Source of the DNA: Pseudomonadota bacterium
GTDB taxonomy: Bacteria; Pseudomonadota; Gammaproteobacteria; Burkholderiales; Thiobacillaceae
Direction of reading: 5' to 3'
DNA: 64,000 nucleotides
Assembly (NCBI GenBank): GCA_021811235.1
Contig: JAJZPG010000009.1
Location: 1 to 64,000, forward strand
Each line of letters starts with the position of its first letter. The stretch's first letter is position 1. The position numbers and the translations under genes were made by a program. Below are positions 37,020 to 46,002 of the stretch, piece after piece. Under the pieces are notes generated by a model, which was not told where the DNA came from, did not search any database, and was given only the letters and a program-made list of their open reading frames with translations.

Positions 37020-37630
37020 AGCGCCCCCGCCTCGCGCAGGAACTCGGCGAGCCGCTCGGCGACCAGGCGATAGCCGGCGGCGTTGGCGTGGATGGGGTCG
37101 GCCTTGAGGCGGTTGTCCTTCAGCACGTCGTTGAAGACCTCGTCTTCCAGCGGCAGCCGCATGTCCTGAGCGACGCGGGCGTAGAAATCGGGGGCGCCCC
37201 CGAACAGCTTCGGTTCGGGCACGCCGATCAGCACCACCTCGGCGCCGCTCGCACGGATGGTCTGCACCAGCAGTCGCAGGTTGTTCTCGGTGGCGGATTC
37301 CGGTTGCTTGCGCAGCATGTCGTTGCCGCCCAGGCACAGCAGCACCAGGCGCGGTTTGTGCGCGTCCAGCACCGCGGGCAGGCGCTGCAGGGCCGAGTCC
37401 GTGGTGTCGCCGGGCACGCCCGCATTGATCACGGTGCGCCCGGTGAGCGAAGCCAGCACGGCGGGGTAGGCCGTGTCGGCGCTGGCGCCGGTGCCGTGGG
37501 TGAGGCTGTCGCCGAAGGCGACGATGACGTCGTGCGGGCTGAGCTTGGGCAGCGTCGGCGCGCGGTCGCACGCGGCAAGAAAGAGAACGGCAACGAGCGC
37601 AACGAAAAAACGGTGCGCGGAGACCATCAT
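37016..37630 (-). CDS. SGNH/GDSL esterase lipoprotein (TesA-like)
   Basis: A 204-residue arylesterase/lysophospholipase-type hydrolase. The N-terminus is a lipoprotein signal (HRFFVALVAVLFLAACDRAP) with the lipobox Cys near residue 21. The four SGNH blocks follow: VIVAFGDSLTHGTGA (Ser), NAGVPGDTT (Gly), LVLLCLGGNDML (Asn), and DPIHANAAGYRLVAERLAEF (Asp/His). The start ATG 37630 lies one base after the pmbA stop, and the stop overlaps dctQ. The esterase is therefore expressed between pmbA and a TRAP permease, which might hint at hydrolysis of an ester whose acid is imported, but that is speculation. Confidence 0.9.
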   Translation of the reverse strand: MMVSAHRFFVALVAVLFLAACDRAPTLPKLSPHDVIVAFGDSLTHGTGASADTAYPAVLASLTGRTVINAGVPGDTTDSALQRLPAVLDAHKPRLVLLCLGGNDMLRKQPESATENNLRLLVQTIRASGAEVVLIGVPEPKLFGGAPDFYARVAQDMRLPLEDEVFNDVLKDNRLKADPIHANAAGYRLVAERLAEFLREAGAL

Positions 37631-37631
37631 G

Positions 37632-38972
37632 TCAGTTGCCGGCCACCGTCATGTGGTCGATCAGGATCGAGCCGACCTGCTTGGAGCTGCGCCGCTCGAT
37701 ATCCTTGCCGATGGCGACGATGCCCTTGAACATCTGGGCGAGGTTGCCGGCGATGGTGATTTCCTCGACCGGGTACTGGATCTCGCCGTTCTCCACCCAG
37801 AAACCGGCGGCGCCGCGCGAGTAGTCGCCGGTGACCATGTTGGCGCCGTGGCCGAGCAGTTCGGTGACCAGGAGGCCCGTGCCCATCTGCTTCAGCAGGC
37901 CGTCGAAATCCAGTTCGCCGGGGGCGACCAGCAGGTTGTGGCTGCCCCCTGCATTTCCGGTGGTGGCCATGCCGAGCTTCTTGGCCGAATAGGTCGACAG
38001 GAAATAGCCTTGCAGCACGCCGTCCTTGACCACGTCGCGATCGAGGCAGGCGACGCCCTCGCTGTCGAAGGGCGCGCTGCCGAGGCCTGCCGGCATGAAA
38101 GGTGCCTCGCGGATGTTCACCAGCGGGGCGAACACCTGCTGGCCGAGGCTGTCGAGCAGGAAGGACGACTTGCGGTAGAGGCTGCCGCCGGAGACCGCGG
38201 CGACGAAATTGCCGATCAGGCCGGCGGCGATCGGCGCTTCGAACAGCACCGGGCAGGTGCGGGTGTCGAGCTTGCGGCCGTTGAGCCGGCGCACCGTGCG
38301 CTGGCCGGCGATGCGGCCGACGCTCTCGGCGGATTCCAGCGCGGCGGCGTTGCGGGCACTGGTGTACCAGTAGTCGCGCTGCATCGCGCCCTTGTCTTCG
38401 CCGATGACGGCGACCGAGATGCCGTGGCGCGATCCCGCGTAGCCGTTGCAGAAGCCGAGGCTGTTGGCGTAGATGAAGTGCGAGGCGTGGGTGGAGACGC
38501 CGGCGCCTTCGGAGTTGGTGAGCCGCTTGTCGACTGCCAGCGCCGCGGCCTCGCAGGCCTTGGCGCGTTCGGCTGCTTCTTCGACGCTGAGCGTCCACGG
38601 ATGGTAGAGATCGAGATCGGGCACGTCCCGCGCCAGGCGGTCGGCGTCGGGCAGCCCGGCCGCTTCGTCCTCGGCGGTGTAGCGCGCGATGGTCAGCGCC
38701 TTGTCGACCGCGCTTTTCAGCGCGGCTTCGGACAGATCGGACGTCGAGGCATGGCCGCGCCGCTGGCCAAGATAGACGGTGACGCCGGCGCCCTTGTCCT
38801 TGTTGTACTCGATGGTCTCGATCTCGCCCTGGCGCACGCTGACGTTCTGGCCGACGCCCTCGGAAATCTCGGTGTCGGCGGCGGTGGCGCCCTGCCGGGC
38901 AGCATGCTCGATGACGATCCGGGACAGGGCAATGAGCTGGTCGCGGGTATAGCTGAATTGGGAGCGGGACAT
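37632..38972 (-). CDS. pmbA: Metalloprotease PmbA/TldE
   Basis: Partner of TldD in a heterodimeric protease that degrades unfolded or modified peptides and matures microcins. The 446-residue product shows DTEISEGVGQNVSVRQGEIE at the N-terminus, GAGVTVYLGQRRGHASTSDL, PVLFEAPIAAGLIGNFVAAV, PFDSEGVACLDRDVVKDGVL and LVTELLGHGANMVTGDYSRG. As usual for the TldE subunit it lacks the TldD HExxxH zinc motif. tldD is not in this window. It is divergent from yjgA, with 70 bp between them, the usual betaproteobacterial arrangement. Confidence 0.95.
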   Translation of the reverse strand: MSRSQFSYTRDQLIALSRIVIEHAARQGATAADTEISEGVGQNVSVRQGEIETIEYNKDKGAGVTVYLGQRRGHASTSDLSEAALKSAVDKALTIARYTAEDEAAGLPDADRLARDVPDLDLYHPWTLSVEEAAERAKACEAAALAVDKRLTNSEGAGVSTHASHFIYANSLGFCNGYAGSRHGISVAVIGEDKGAMQRDYWYTSARNAAALESAESVGRIAGQRTVRRLNGRKLDTRTCPVLFEAPIAAGLIGNFVAAVSGGSLYRKSSFLLDSLGQQVFAPLVNIREAPFMPAGLGSAPFDSEGVACLDRDVVKDGVLQGYFLSTYSAKKLGMATTGNAGGSHNLLVAPGELDFDGLLKQMGTGLLVTELLGHGANMVTGDYSRGAAGFWVENGEIQYPVEEITIAGNLAQMFKGIVAIGKDIERRSSKQVGSILIDHMTVAGN

Positions 38973-39042
38973 GTCGGCTTACGCAAGGAAAGTGGGGGGC
39001 AATACGGTTCGAATCAGCACGTTTTTATGGCCAGAAACTACA

Positions 39043-39609
39043 ATGACGATAATAACAGCAACCGAAAGCCCCACAGTGCGCCTGATCGACCCCGATGCCG
39101 AGCTGGAATTCGACCCCGACGAGGTCTACGACGGCCCCAGCAAGAGCCACAAGAAACGCGAAGTCGAAGCCCTGCAAGCCCTGGGCGAAGAACTGGTCAA
39201 ATTGCCGGATGCGCAGTTCAAGCGCATCGAGCTGCCGGAAGAACTGCGCGCGGCGGTGGCCGACTGCCGCAAGATCACCCAGAACGGCGCCTTGCGCCGG
39301 CAGAAGCAATACATCGGCAAGCTGATGCGCGGCATCGACCCGGCGCCGATCCAGGCTCAGCTCGACGTCTTCAACGGCGTGTCCGCGGCGGAAAACGCCA
39401 GGCTGCACCAGGCCGAGAAGTGGCGCGACAAGCTCATCGCCGACAACGAGGCGCTGACGCTGTTTCTCAACAACCATCCCGACACCGACGCCACGCACCT
39501 GCGGCAGCTGATCCGCAATGCGCGCGACGAGGCGGCGCGCAGCAAGCCGCCGAAGGCCTTCCGTGAGATATTCCGGGTGATCCGCGCGGCGATGCAAAAA
39601 ACGGATTGA
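39043..39609 (+). CDS. yjgA: Ribosome-associated protein YjgA/DarP (DUF615)
   Basis: Assists late 50S subunit assembly in E. coli. The 188-residue product is mostly helical: PSKSHKKREVEALQALGEEL, VKLPDAQFKRIELPEELRAA, RRQKQYIGKLMRGIDPAPIQ and FLNNHPDTDATHLRQLIRNA are typical. The start ATG 39043 is chosen for family length; it has no strong ribosome binding site, and the open frame upstream (38971) runs into the pmbA promoter region. Confidence 0.93.
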   Translation: MTIITATESPTVRLIDPDAELEFDPDEVYDGPSKSHKKREVEALQALGEELVKLPDAQFKRIELPEELRAAVADCRKITQNGALRRQKQYIGKLMRGIDPAPIQAQLDVFNGVSAAENARLHQAEKWRDKLIADNEALTLFLNNHPDTDATHLRQLIRNARDEAARSKPPKAFREIFRVIRAAMQKTD

Positions 39610-39726
39610 CCCGCGCATACCCTAAGGGCATGAAGTGCGCGAAGACACACGAAGAACATCCAACAACCGCTTCGCGCATGGCCGCGCCCTTCGCGGACAA
39701 AAAAGGTTCTGAACCGGGAGAAGTGC

Positions 39727-42700
39727 ATGTGGGGACGCCTCGTCAAAATTGCCTGGAGCCTGCCGTTCCTGGTCGTTGCCGGCGTGTTCGGCCTGTATCT
39801 GGTCTTCGGCTTCTTCCTGGTCAATCCGCTGGCGCAGAAACTGCTGCCCTGGATAGGCGAGAACACGCTCGCCAGCCAGCTGAGCGCCGAGCGGGTCGAA
39901 TTCAATCCGCTGACGCTGGAAGCCACGGTCGACAGCCTCAAGCTGGCCGAGGCAAGCGGTGCGCCGCTGGCGAGTTTCGAGCGGCTCTACGTCAACGTCG
40001 ATACCACCGGGCTGTTCCGCTGGGCCTGGCGCATCCGCGACATCCAGCTCGATCAGCCGCACGCCAACCTTGAGGTTCGGCGTGGCGGCAAGCTCAACTG
40101 GGCGGCGCTGATCGCCAAGCTGAATGAAGACAAGAAGCCGCCGTCCGACACCCTCGCGCGGGTGCTGATCGACCATATCAGGATCGACAAGGGCCACGTC
40201 ACCTATGTCGACGCCAACCGCCCGGGCAAGCCGTTCACTGCCGTGCTGGAACCGCTCGGAATCGAGCTCGACGGCCTCTCGACCCTGCCCGAGGATCGCG
40301 GCGACTATCTGATCGCGGCCAAGCTGCCGGAGCAGGGCGGCACGCTCAAATGGAAGGGCGACGTCGGGCTGAATCCCGTCGCGTCGAGTGGCGAACTCGG
40401 GCTGGAGGGGGTGCGGCTGACCAATCTGCTGCGGGTGATCAAGAGCCCGCGCAATTTCGAATTGCCGTCCGGCACCCTCGCTGCAGGACTGCGCTACCGC
40501 TTCGCCATGGTGCAGGATAAAACCGGCGAGGATGTGCCCTGGCTGCGGGTCAACGGCGCCAACCTCATTGTGCAGAACCTGGCGCTGGCGCCGCGTAGCG
40601 GCGGGGAACCTGTGCTGCAGCTCACCGAGGCGCGCGTCAACGATGCGAACCTCGATCTCGCCACGCGGCGGGTCGACGTGGCGGGCGTGGGCCTGGTCGG
40701 CGGCAAGTTCGCGGCGACGCGCGACGTCAAGGGCATGCTGGACTGGCAAACGCTGTTTGCCGTAACGGAAAGTGCGGCGGCGCCCAAACCGGCGGCAGCC
40801 GAAGCCGCTGCGCCCATGGCTCCATGGAAAATCGGCGTGCGCGAAATCAAGCTGGCCGAGTGGGAGGCACGCTTCACCGATCAGGGCTATGCCACGCCGC
40901 TCGGCCTCACGGCAGAGGGCTTCGGCCTGACCGCGGCGCTGACCGGCGAAGTGGGCGCGACCACCGCCATCGACGTCGGCCCGGTGAACGCAGCGCTGGG
41001 CCCGCTCCGGGTGCTGTCGGGGTCGCAGCCGGTGGCGGAGTTGCAGCACGCGGCGCTGATCAACGCGGGCATGAAGCTGGTGGAAAACCGGCTCGACATC
41101 GAGGCGGTCGAGCTGAATGGCGCAAAAACCACCCTCACCCTGGACAAGAGAAAGAGTCTCAACTGGGCCGCCATCCTGCAAAAGGCGCCCGGTGCGCCTG
41201 CCGCCGCGCCGGCCAGGGCAGACCCGGCATCGGCTTCGCCGCTGGACGTTCGGCTCGCGCGCCTCAGCCTCAACGGCCTCGAAGTCGACATCGTCGACCA
41301 GTCTCCTCCCAGGCCGGTCAAAGCCCATGTGGCCAAGGGCTACGCCACGTTGAAAGACCTGAGTCTGGACCTGAACAAGGCGGTGCCGCTGGAGGCCGGC
41401 TTTGCGCTCGAGCAGGGCGGCCGTCTCGATGCCAGCGGCAGCGTCGTTCCGGGCAAGGCGTCGGGCAGGCTCGATCTCAAGCTCGTGGGGCTGTCGCTGA
41501 AACCGTTTGCGCCCTACGTCAACCAGTTCGCCCGGCTCAACCTGCATTCGGGCACGGCGTCGACGCGCGGCAAGCTGGCGTTCGAGCAGGCGAAATCCGG
41601 GATGAAGCTCAACTTCAACGGCGGTTTCGCGATCGACGATCTGGCCATCACCGAGGAGGAGACCGAGGAGGCCTTCCTCGGCTGGAAGAAGCTGTCGTCC
41701 AGCAGTCTGGCGCTCCGGCTCGCGCCGAATCGCCTTCATATGAACGAGCTGGTGGCGCTGAATCCGTTTGGCAAGGTCATCATATTCGAGGACAAGACGG
41801 TCAACCTGCAGCGCGTCCTGCGCACCCAGCCGGCCGACGCAGCGGCCGCGAAGGCGGCGCCGAAGCCGCAACCCAAGGCCGCCGATCAGCCCCCCGCTTT
41901 CCCGGTCGCCGTCGAGCGCGTGCGCATCGTCGGCGCCAATGCGGAGTTCGCCGACCTCTCGCTGACGCCGCAGTTCGGCACCCGCATGCATGACCTCGGC
42001 GGCGTGATCACCGGCCTTTCCACGGACCCGGCGACGACCGCCCAGGTGGAGCTCGACGGCAAGGTCGACGATTACGGCTCGGCGCGCGTGCGCGGCACGA
42101 TCCAGCCGTTCCGCGCGACCGAGTTCACCGACCTCAAGCTGACTTTCCGCAACCTGGAAATGACCAACCTGACGCCGTATTCGGGCAAGTTCGCCGGACG
42201 CAGGATCGACTCCGGCAAGCTGTCGGTCGATCTCGAATACAAGATCAAGGATCGCCAGCTGGCGGGCGAGAACAAGTTCATCGTCAACAAGCTGAAGCTC
42301 GGCGAACGCGTCGACAGTCCGGACGCGATGAATCTGCCGCTCGACCTCGCCATCGCCCTGCTGGAAGACAGCAACGGCATCATCGACCTCGACCTGCCGG
42401 TGTCGGGCAGCCTCGACGACCCGCAATTCAGCTACGGCAGGATCATCTGGAAAGCCATCGTCAACGTGCTGACCAAGCTGGTGACCGCCCCCTTCCGCGC
42501 GCTCGGCAAGTTGCTCGGGGTGAGCTCGGAAAAACTCGAGGCCATCGACTTCGACCCCGGCAGCGCCGCGCTGTTGCCGCCGGAACAGGAAAAGCTCAAG
42601 ACGCTCGCCGAGGCGCTGGCCAAGCGCCCTGCGCTGACGCTCACGCTGGAGCCCGGCTACGACCCCGAGGCCGACCGGCGTGCCTCGCAGGAGCTGGCCA

Positions 42701-43212
42701 TGCGCACGGAGGCCGTTGCGGTTGCAGGCATCAAGCTTGCCGCCAACGAGGCGCCCGGCCCGGTGGACGTGAACAACTACGCGATCCAGACCTGGCTCGA
42801 AGATCGCTACGCCGAGGTCGCCGGCAAGGACGACTACAAGAAGCTGCGCGCCAGCTTCCAGGACAAGCGCGCCGGCGCCGCCGCCCGCGTGATGGAAAGC
42901 GAAATGGTCGAACGCCTCGCCCGCCGCTTCAAGACCCGCGACACGGGGCCCGTCTCCGCCTTCCACGCCGAACTGCTGGAGCGGCTGACCCGGCAGACGA
43001 CCATCGACGACGCCGCGCTCGTCGGGCTCGCCCAGGCGCGCGGCCAGGCCATGCGCAACGCCCTCCTGAAGCTGGGACTCGACCCGGCGCGCGTCGGCAT
43101 CGGCGCGCCGGCCAGGCAGACACTCAAGGACAAGTTCGTGGGCAGCAAGATGACCCTGGGGGCGGGCAAGCTGGCGGCGGCCGCGCCGGCCCAGGCACCG
43201 GCGGCGCGGTAG
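39727..43212 (+). CDS. Giant DUF748 / AsmA-like protein with C-terminal OmpA-like segment
   Basis: A 1161-residue envelope protein. Residues about 8-32 form an inner-membrane helix (LPFLVVAGVFGLYLVFGFFL). The rest is predicted periplasmic and beta-rich with repeated AsmA/DUF748 modules (FNPLTLEATVDSLKLAEASG near 60; SAERVEF; VERVRIVGANAEFADLSLTP near 730; LPVSGSLDDPQFSYGRIIWK near 895). Two Ala/Pro/Lys linkers (near 350 and 700) separate them. From about 940 there is an OmpA-like pattern (FDPGSAALLPPEQEKLKTLA) lacking the usual peptidoglycan-binding residues. AsmA-like proteins such as TamB and YhdP are bridge-like lipid carriers, so a role in phospholipid or outer-membrane biogenesis is inferred. 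It starts at ATG 39727 after GGGAGAAG. Confidence 0.85.
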   Translation: MWGRLVKIAWSLPFLVVAGVFGLYLVFGFFLVNPLAQKLLPWIGENTLASQLSAERVEFNPLTLEATVDSLKLAEASGAPLASFERLYVNVDTTGLFRWAWRIRDIQLDQPHANLEVRRGGKLNWAALIAKLNEDKKPPSDTLARVLIDHIRIDKGHVTYVDANRPGKPFTAVLEPLGIELDGLSTLPEDRGDYLIAAKLPEQGGTLKWKGDVGLNPVASSGELGLEGVRLTNLLRVIKSPRNFELPSGTLAAGLRYRFAMVQDKTGEDVPWLRVNGANLIVQNLALAPRSGGEPVLQLTEARVNDANLDLATRRVDVAGVGLVGGKFAATRDVKGMLDWQTLFAVTESAAAPKPAAAEAAAPMAPWKIGVREIKLAEWEARFTDQGYATPLGLTAEGFGLTAALTGEVGATTAIDVGPVNAALGPLRVLSGSQPVAELQHAALINAGMKLVENRLDIEAVELNGAKTTLTLDKRKSLNWAAILQKAPGAPAAAPARADPASASPLDVRLARLSLNGLEVDIVDQSPPRPVKAHVAKGYATLKDLSLDLNKAVPLEAGFALEQGGRLDASGSVVPGKASGRLDLKLVGLSLKPFAPYVNQFARLNLHSGTASTRGKLAFEQAKSGMKLNFNGGFAIDDLAITEEETEEAFLGWKKLSSSSLALRLAPNRLHMNELVALNPFGKVIIFEDKTVNLQRVLRTQPADAAAAKAAPKPQPKAADQPPAFPVAVERVRIVGANAEFADLSLTPQFGTRMHDLGGVITGLSTDPATTAQVELDGKVDDYGSARVRGTIQPFRATEFTDLKLTFRNLEMTNLTPYSGKFAGRRIDSGKLSVDLEYKIKDRQLAGENKFIVNKLKLGERVDSPDAMNLPLDLAIALLEDSNGIIDLDLPVSGSLDDPQFSYGRIIWKAIVNVLTKLVTAPFRALGKLLGVSSEKLEAIDFDPGSAALLPPEQEKLKTLAEALAKRPALTLTLEPGYDPEADRRASQELAMRTEAVAVAGIKLAANEAPGPVDVNNYAIQTWLEDRYAEVAGKDDYKKLRASFQDKRAGAAARVMESEMVERLARRFKTRDTGPVSAFHAELLERLTRQTTIDDAALVGLAQARGQAMRNALLKLGLDPARVGIGAPARQTLKDKFVGSKMTLGAGKLAAAAPAQAPAAR

Positions 43213-43237
43213 CCTGGGCGTCCCTGGAGGAAGCTGG

Positions 43238-43780
43238 ATGATGAAAACCTATATCGTGCTTTTTCGCGGCATCAACGTCGGCGGGAACGGCAAGCTGCCG
43301 ATGAAGGACCTGGTGGCCGTGCTGGAAGGGCTGGGCCTGCAAGGCGTCAGGACCTACATCCAGAGCGGCAACGCCGTGTTCCGCGGCGAGGTCATGGCCA
43401 CCGCGCAGCTGGCGGAGAAAATCGCCGCCGCCATCGAAAAGAGCCATGGCTTTGCGCCGTGGGTGCGGCTGCTCGAGGCGCCGTTGCTGCAACAGGCGAT
43501 CGAGCGCAATCCCTATCCGGAGGCGGAAGCCGCGCCCGCCACCCTGTACGTGAATTTCCTCGCCGCCGTTCCGCCCAAGCCCGACCTGGACGGGCTCGAA
43601 AAACGCCGGGCCGCCAGCGAGCGCTTTCTCCTGGCGGGCGACGTGCTCTACCTGCACGCACCGGACGGCATCGGGCGGTCGAAACTGGCCGCCGGCATGG
43701 AGCGCCTGCTGGGGGTGCCGATGACCAGCCGCAACTGGAACACTGTGCTCAAGCTCCGGGACATGGCGCGCGAGGCGTAG
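43238..43780 (+). CDS. DUF1697 protein
   Basis: A 180-residue cytoplasmic protein of the DUF1697 family, function unknown. The signature opening is TYIVLFRGINVGGNGKLPMK, then GLGLQGVRTYIQSGNAVFRG, and the conserved close is GIGRSKLAAGMERLLGVPMT then SRNWNTVLKLRDMA. Start ATG 43238 follows GGAGGAAG. It is convergent with tag, leaving 10 bp between the stops. Confidence 0.93.
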   Translation: MMKTYIVLFRGINVGGNGKLPMKDLVAVLEGLGLQGVRTYIQSGNAVFRGEVMATAQLAEKIAAAIEKSHGFAPWVRLLEAPLLQQAIERNPYPEAEAAPATLYVNFLAAVPPKPDLDGLEKRRAASERFLLAGDVLYLHAPDGIGRSKLAAGMERLLGVPMTSRNWNTVLKLRDMAREA

Positions 43781-43790
43781 CACGGCCGGA

Positions 43791-44366
43791 TCAGCCGGCC
43801 GCCAGTTCGCGGTGGCGGAAGCAATCCACCGTATGGTCGTTGACCATGCCGGTGGCCTGCATGTGCGCGTAGACGATGGTGGAGCCGACGAACTTGAAGC
43901 CGCGCTTCTTCAGGTCCTTGCTGATCGTGTCGGACAGCGGGGTGGTGGCCGGCACCTGCCCGATGTCCTGCCAGGCATTGACCACGGCGCGGCCGTCCAC
44001 GAAGCCCCAGAAATACGCGTCCAGCCCGCCGAGTTGTTCGCGCAGTTCCAGCGTCGCGCGCGCGTTGGCAATCGCCGCCTCGATCTTCAGCCGGTTGCGC
44101 ACGATGCCCGCGTCGGCCATCAGCCGCGCCACGTCGGCCTCGGCATAGCGAGCAACGCGCTCGACGTCGAACTTGTCGAAGGCGCGCCGGTAGTTCTCGC
44201 GCTTCTTCAGGATGGTGAGCCACGACAGCCCCGCCTGCGCGCCTTCGAGGGTCAGGAATTCGAACAGCGCGCGCTCGTCGTGCAGCGGCACGCCCCATTC
44301 CGCGTCGTGATAGGCGCGGTAGAGCGGATCCGATCCGCACCAGGCGCAGCGTATTGTGTGGGTCAT
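43791..44366 (-). CDS. tag: DNA-3-methyladenine glycosylase I
   Basis: Excises 3-methyladenine from alkylated DNA. The 191-residue product has the Tag zinc ligands: Cys in RCAWCGSDPLYRAYHDAEWG at the N-terminus, and the His/His/Cys cluster in GSTIVYAHMQATGMVNDHTV then DCFRHREL at the end. ALFEFLTLEGAQAGLSWLTI and IVRNRLKIEAAIANARATLE carry the catalytic Glu region and helix-hairpin. It begins a minus-strand cluster with an EVE-domain and a VOC protein upstream. Confidence 0.95.
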   Translation of the reverse strand: MTHTIRCAWCGSDPLYRAYHDAEWGVPLHDERALFEFLTLEGAQAGLSWLTILKKRENYRRAFDKFDVERVARYAEADVARLMADAGIVRNRLKIEAAIANARATLELREQLGGLDAYFWGFVDGRAVVNAWQDIGQVPATTPLSDTISKDLKKRGFKFVGSTIVYAHMQATGMVNDHTVDCFRHRELAAG

Positions 44367-44369
44367 CGC

Positions 44370-44810
44370 TCAGTCTTTCCTCTCCGCCGGGTCGTAGCCC
44401 AGCATTTCCGTGGCGATCAGCTTGAAATCCGGTTCAGGTATTTCCAGATGTCCAAAGCGGAAAGCGTACCCCCATCTGTTCTTGTCCGCGATGAAGGACA
44501 GCCGGTCAAGCAAGGGGCGTATCGGGACGTCTGCCGCGTCGAGAAAGCGGATGTCGCGCCGATAGGGAACGAAGCCGGGCGCCATGTCGAACGGGTAGGT
44601 GTCCGCGCCGACGACTTCGCCGATGGCCGTGAATTTCTGGCACGGGGCGGCTTCCCGAAATCGTTCGCCGGGCGAGTAATACACGATCCAGTCCCCCATC
44701 GACATGCGCCTGAGTGGCTGGGCCTTGCCATGGCAAAGCTGGCAAAACCCGCCCGCGATGCCGAGGCGCACATGTTCCCTCGAAGCCAAGCCGATCCAGT
44801 AGCGCCTCAT
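44370..44810 (-). CDS. EVE-domain protein
   Basis: A 146-residue single EVE-domain protein (related to PUA and YTH folds). MRRYWIGLASREHVRLGIAG at the start, RRMSMGDWIVYYSPGERFRE, FTAIGEVVGADTYPFDMAPG, and PYRRDIRFL mark the fold. EVE domains can bind modified bases in DNA or RNA and occur in defence and RNA-modification contexts, but a chromosomal single-domain copy has no assigned role. It lies 3 bp before tag and 10 bp after the VOC gene, so the three are probably one transcript from the palindrome promoter at 45236. Confidence 0.88.
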   Translation of the reverse strand: MRRYWIGLASREHVRLGIAGGFCQLCHGKAQPLRRMSMGDWIVYYSPGERFREAAPCQKFTAIGEVVGADTYPFDMAPGFVPYRRDIRFLDAADVPIRPLLDRLSFIADKNRWGYAFRFGHLEIPEPDFKLIATEMLGYDPAERKD

Positions 44811-44820
44811 GCGTCCGCCT

Positions 44821-45195
44821 TCAATGCAGGGAATACAGGCCGGTGTGGTTGCCCTCGCTGTCCCTCAGCACCGCGAAATAACCCTTGTCCTCGCCGATCG
44901 CCGTCTTCGGCACGACGATCTGGCCGCCGGCCGCCTCGACCCGGCCGAGCGCCACGCTCAGGTCGTCGCCCGCCGGCAGGTACACCACCGACCCCATCGG
45001 CCCCGGCGGGTTGCCGCCTTCCATGCGGGTCAGGGCGCCGCCGACGGTGTCGCCTTCGCCGCAGGGGAACATCGCCAGCCGGAGCGCTCCCATGTCCTTG
45101 CGCTTCAGGCTCACGCCGAGCACGGTTTCGTAGAAGCGGATGCCGCGCTCGAAGTCGGCGGTGGGGATTTCGAACCAGCTGATCGCGGTTTGCAT
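44821..45195 (-). CDS. VOC-family (glyoxalase-like) protein
   Basis: A 124-residue vicinal-oxygen-chelate protein starting at ATG 45195 (GAGGAG upstream). It shows the paired beta-alpha-beta modules: AISWFEIPTADFERGIRFYE and VVYLPAGDDLSVALGRVEAA, with VPKTAIGEDKGYFAVLRDSE then GNHTGLYSLH at the end. This subgroup resembles CFP-30/YdeN-like proteins annotated as glyoxalase/bleomycin-resistance relatives; substrate unknown. It is divergent from a YafY-type regulator across a 34-bp palindrome, so it is likely the regulated target. Confidence 0.9.
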   Translation of the reverse strand: MQTAISWFEIPTADFERGIRFYETVLGVSLKRKDMGALRLAMFPCGEGDTVGGALTRMEGGNPPGPMGSVVYLPAGDDLSVALGRVEAAGGQIVVPKTAIGEDKGYFAVLRDSEGNHTGLYSLH

Positions 45196-45235
45196 GACGG
45201 TCTCCTCGTCGGGTAATGGAGCGCGGAGTCTGCGC

Positions 45236-45269
45236 CCGGTCTGCTGACAGCATGCTGTCAGCAGACCGG
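45236..45269. promoter_or_regulatory. Perfect 34-bp palindrome, operator between VOC gene and YafY-type regulator
   Basis: The half-site CCGGTCTGCTGACAGCA is followed by its exact reverse complement with no spacer, giving 17-bp arms centred at 45252/45253 (core CTGACAGCATGCTGTCAG). It lies 41 bases before the VOC start and 50 bases before the preferred regulator start. A perfect palindrome in a divergent promoter beside a dimeric WYL regulator is best read as that regulator's operator. Confidence 0.85.
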
Positions 45270-45318
45270 TAAAACAATGCGTTATCCTGCCTTCGACCGC
45301 CCCCATCCCGTCACCCCC

Positions 45319-46002
45319 ATGCGCCGAGCCGACCGCCTGTTCAACCTCGTCCTGCTGCTCAACCGCAAGCGTGCCGTCACCGCACGCGAACTGGCCGAAG
45401 CGCTGCACGTTTCCGAACGCACCGTCTACCGCGACATCGCCGACCTCTCGCTGTCCGGGGTGCCGGTCGAAGGCGAGGCCGGCGTCGGCTACCTGATGCG
45501 CGGCCACTATCAGCTGCCGCCGCTCATGTTCGACGCCGACGAACTTGCCGCCCTGGTCCTCGGCGGCCGCATGGTGCAGGGCTGGTCGGACGACGAACTC
45601 GGCCGCGCCGCCGAGCGCGCCCTGCTCAAGATCGAAGCCGTACTGCCGGAACCCCTGAAGCGCCGCATGGCGCGCCCGGCCCTGCTGGTGCCCGACTTCC
45701 ACGTCCCGCCCGCCATGGTCGAACCGCTCGGCCTGCTGCGCCGCGCCATCGCCGACCAGCGCAAACTGCGCTTCGCCTACACCCGCGCAGACGGCGAGGC
45801 CAGCACCCGCGCCATCTGGCCGCTCGGCCTGTTCTTCTGGGGCATGACCTGGACCCTGGGCGCCTGGTGCGAACTGCGCGGCGAATACCGCTCGTTCCGC
45901 CCCGACCGCATGGCGGATTTGACGATGCTGGATGAAGGCTTCGACAGCCAGGACGGACGCTTGCTGGAGGAATATATTCGGGTGGCGTCGGCCAAGGTTT
46001 GA
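45319..46002 (+). CDS. YafY-type transcriptional regulator (HTH_11 plus WYL)
   Basis: A 227-residue regulator. MRRADRLFNLVLLLNRKRAV, TARELAEALHVSERTVYRDI and ADLSLSGVPVEGEAGVGYLM form the N-terminal helix-turn-helix with its wing; the WYL domain is at about 125-215 (RRAIADQRKLRFAYTRADGE, WTLGAWCELRGEYRSFRPDR). The start is put at ATG 45319 because members begin MRRADRLF; ATG 45277 is in frame but only 7 bases from the palindrome. It should bind the 34-bp palindrome and control itself and the divergent VOC-EVE-tag genes. Inducer unknown. Confidence 0.9.
   Translation: MRRADRLFNLVLLLNRKRAVTARELAEALHVSERTVYRDIADLSLSGVPVEGEAGVGYLMRGHYQLPPLMFDADELAALVLGGRMVQGWSDDELGRAAERALLKIEAVLPEPLKRRMARPALLVPDFHVPPAMVEPLGLLRRAIADQRKLRFAYTRADGEASTRAIWPLGLFFWGMTWTLGAWCELRGEYRSFRPDRMADLTMLDEGFDSQDGRLLEEYIRVASAKV

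Noticed and set aside
39622-42966. 1114-codon open frame on the minus strand
   Set aside because: Antisense to the DUF748 gene; the translation is Arg/Gln/Leu-rich without domains, as expected for the shadow of a GC-rich gene.
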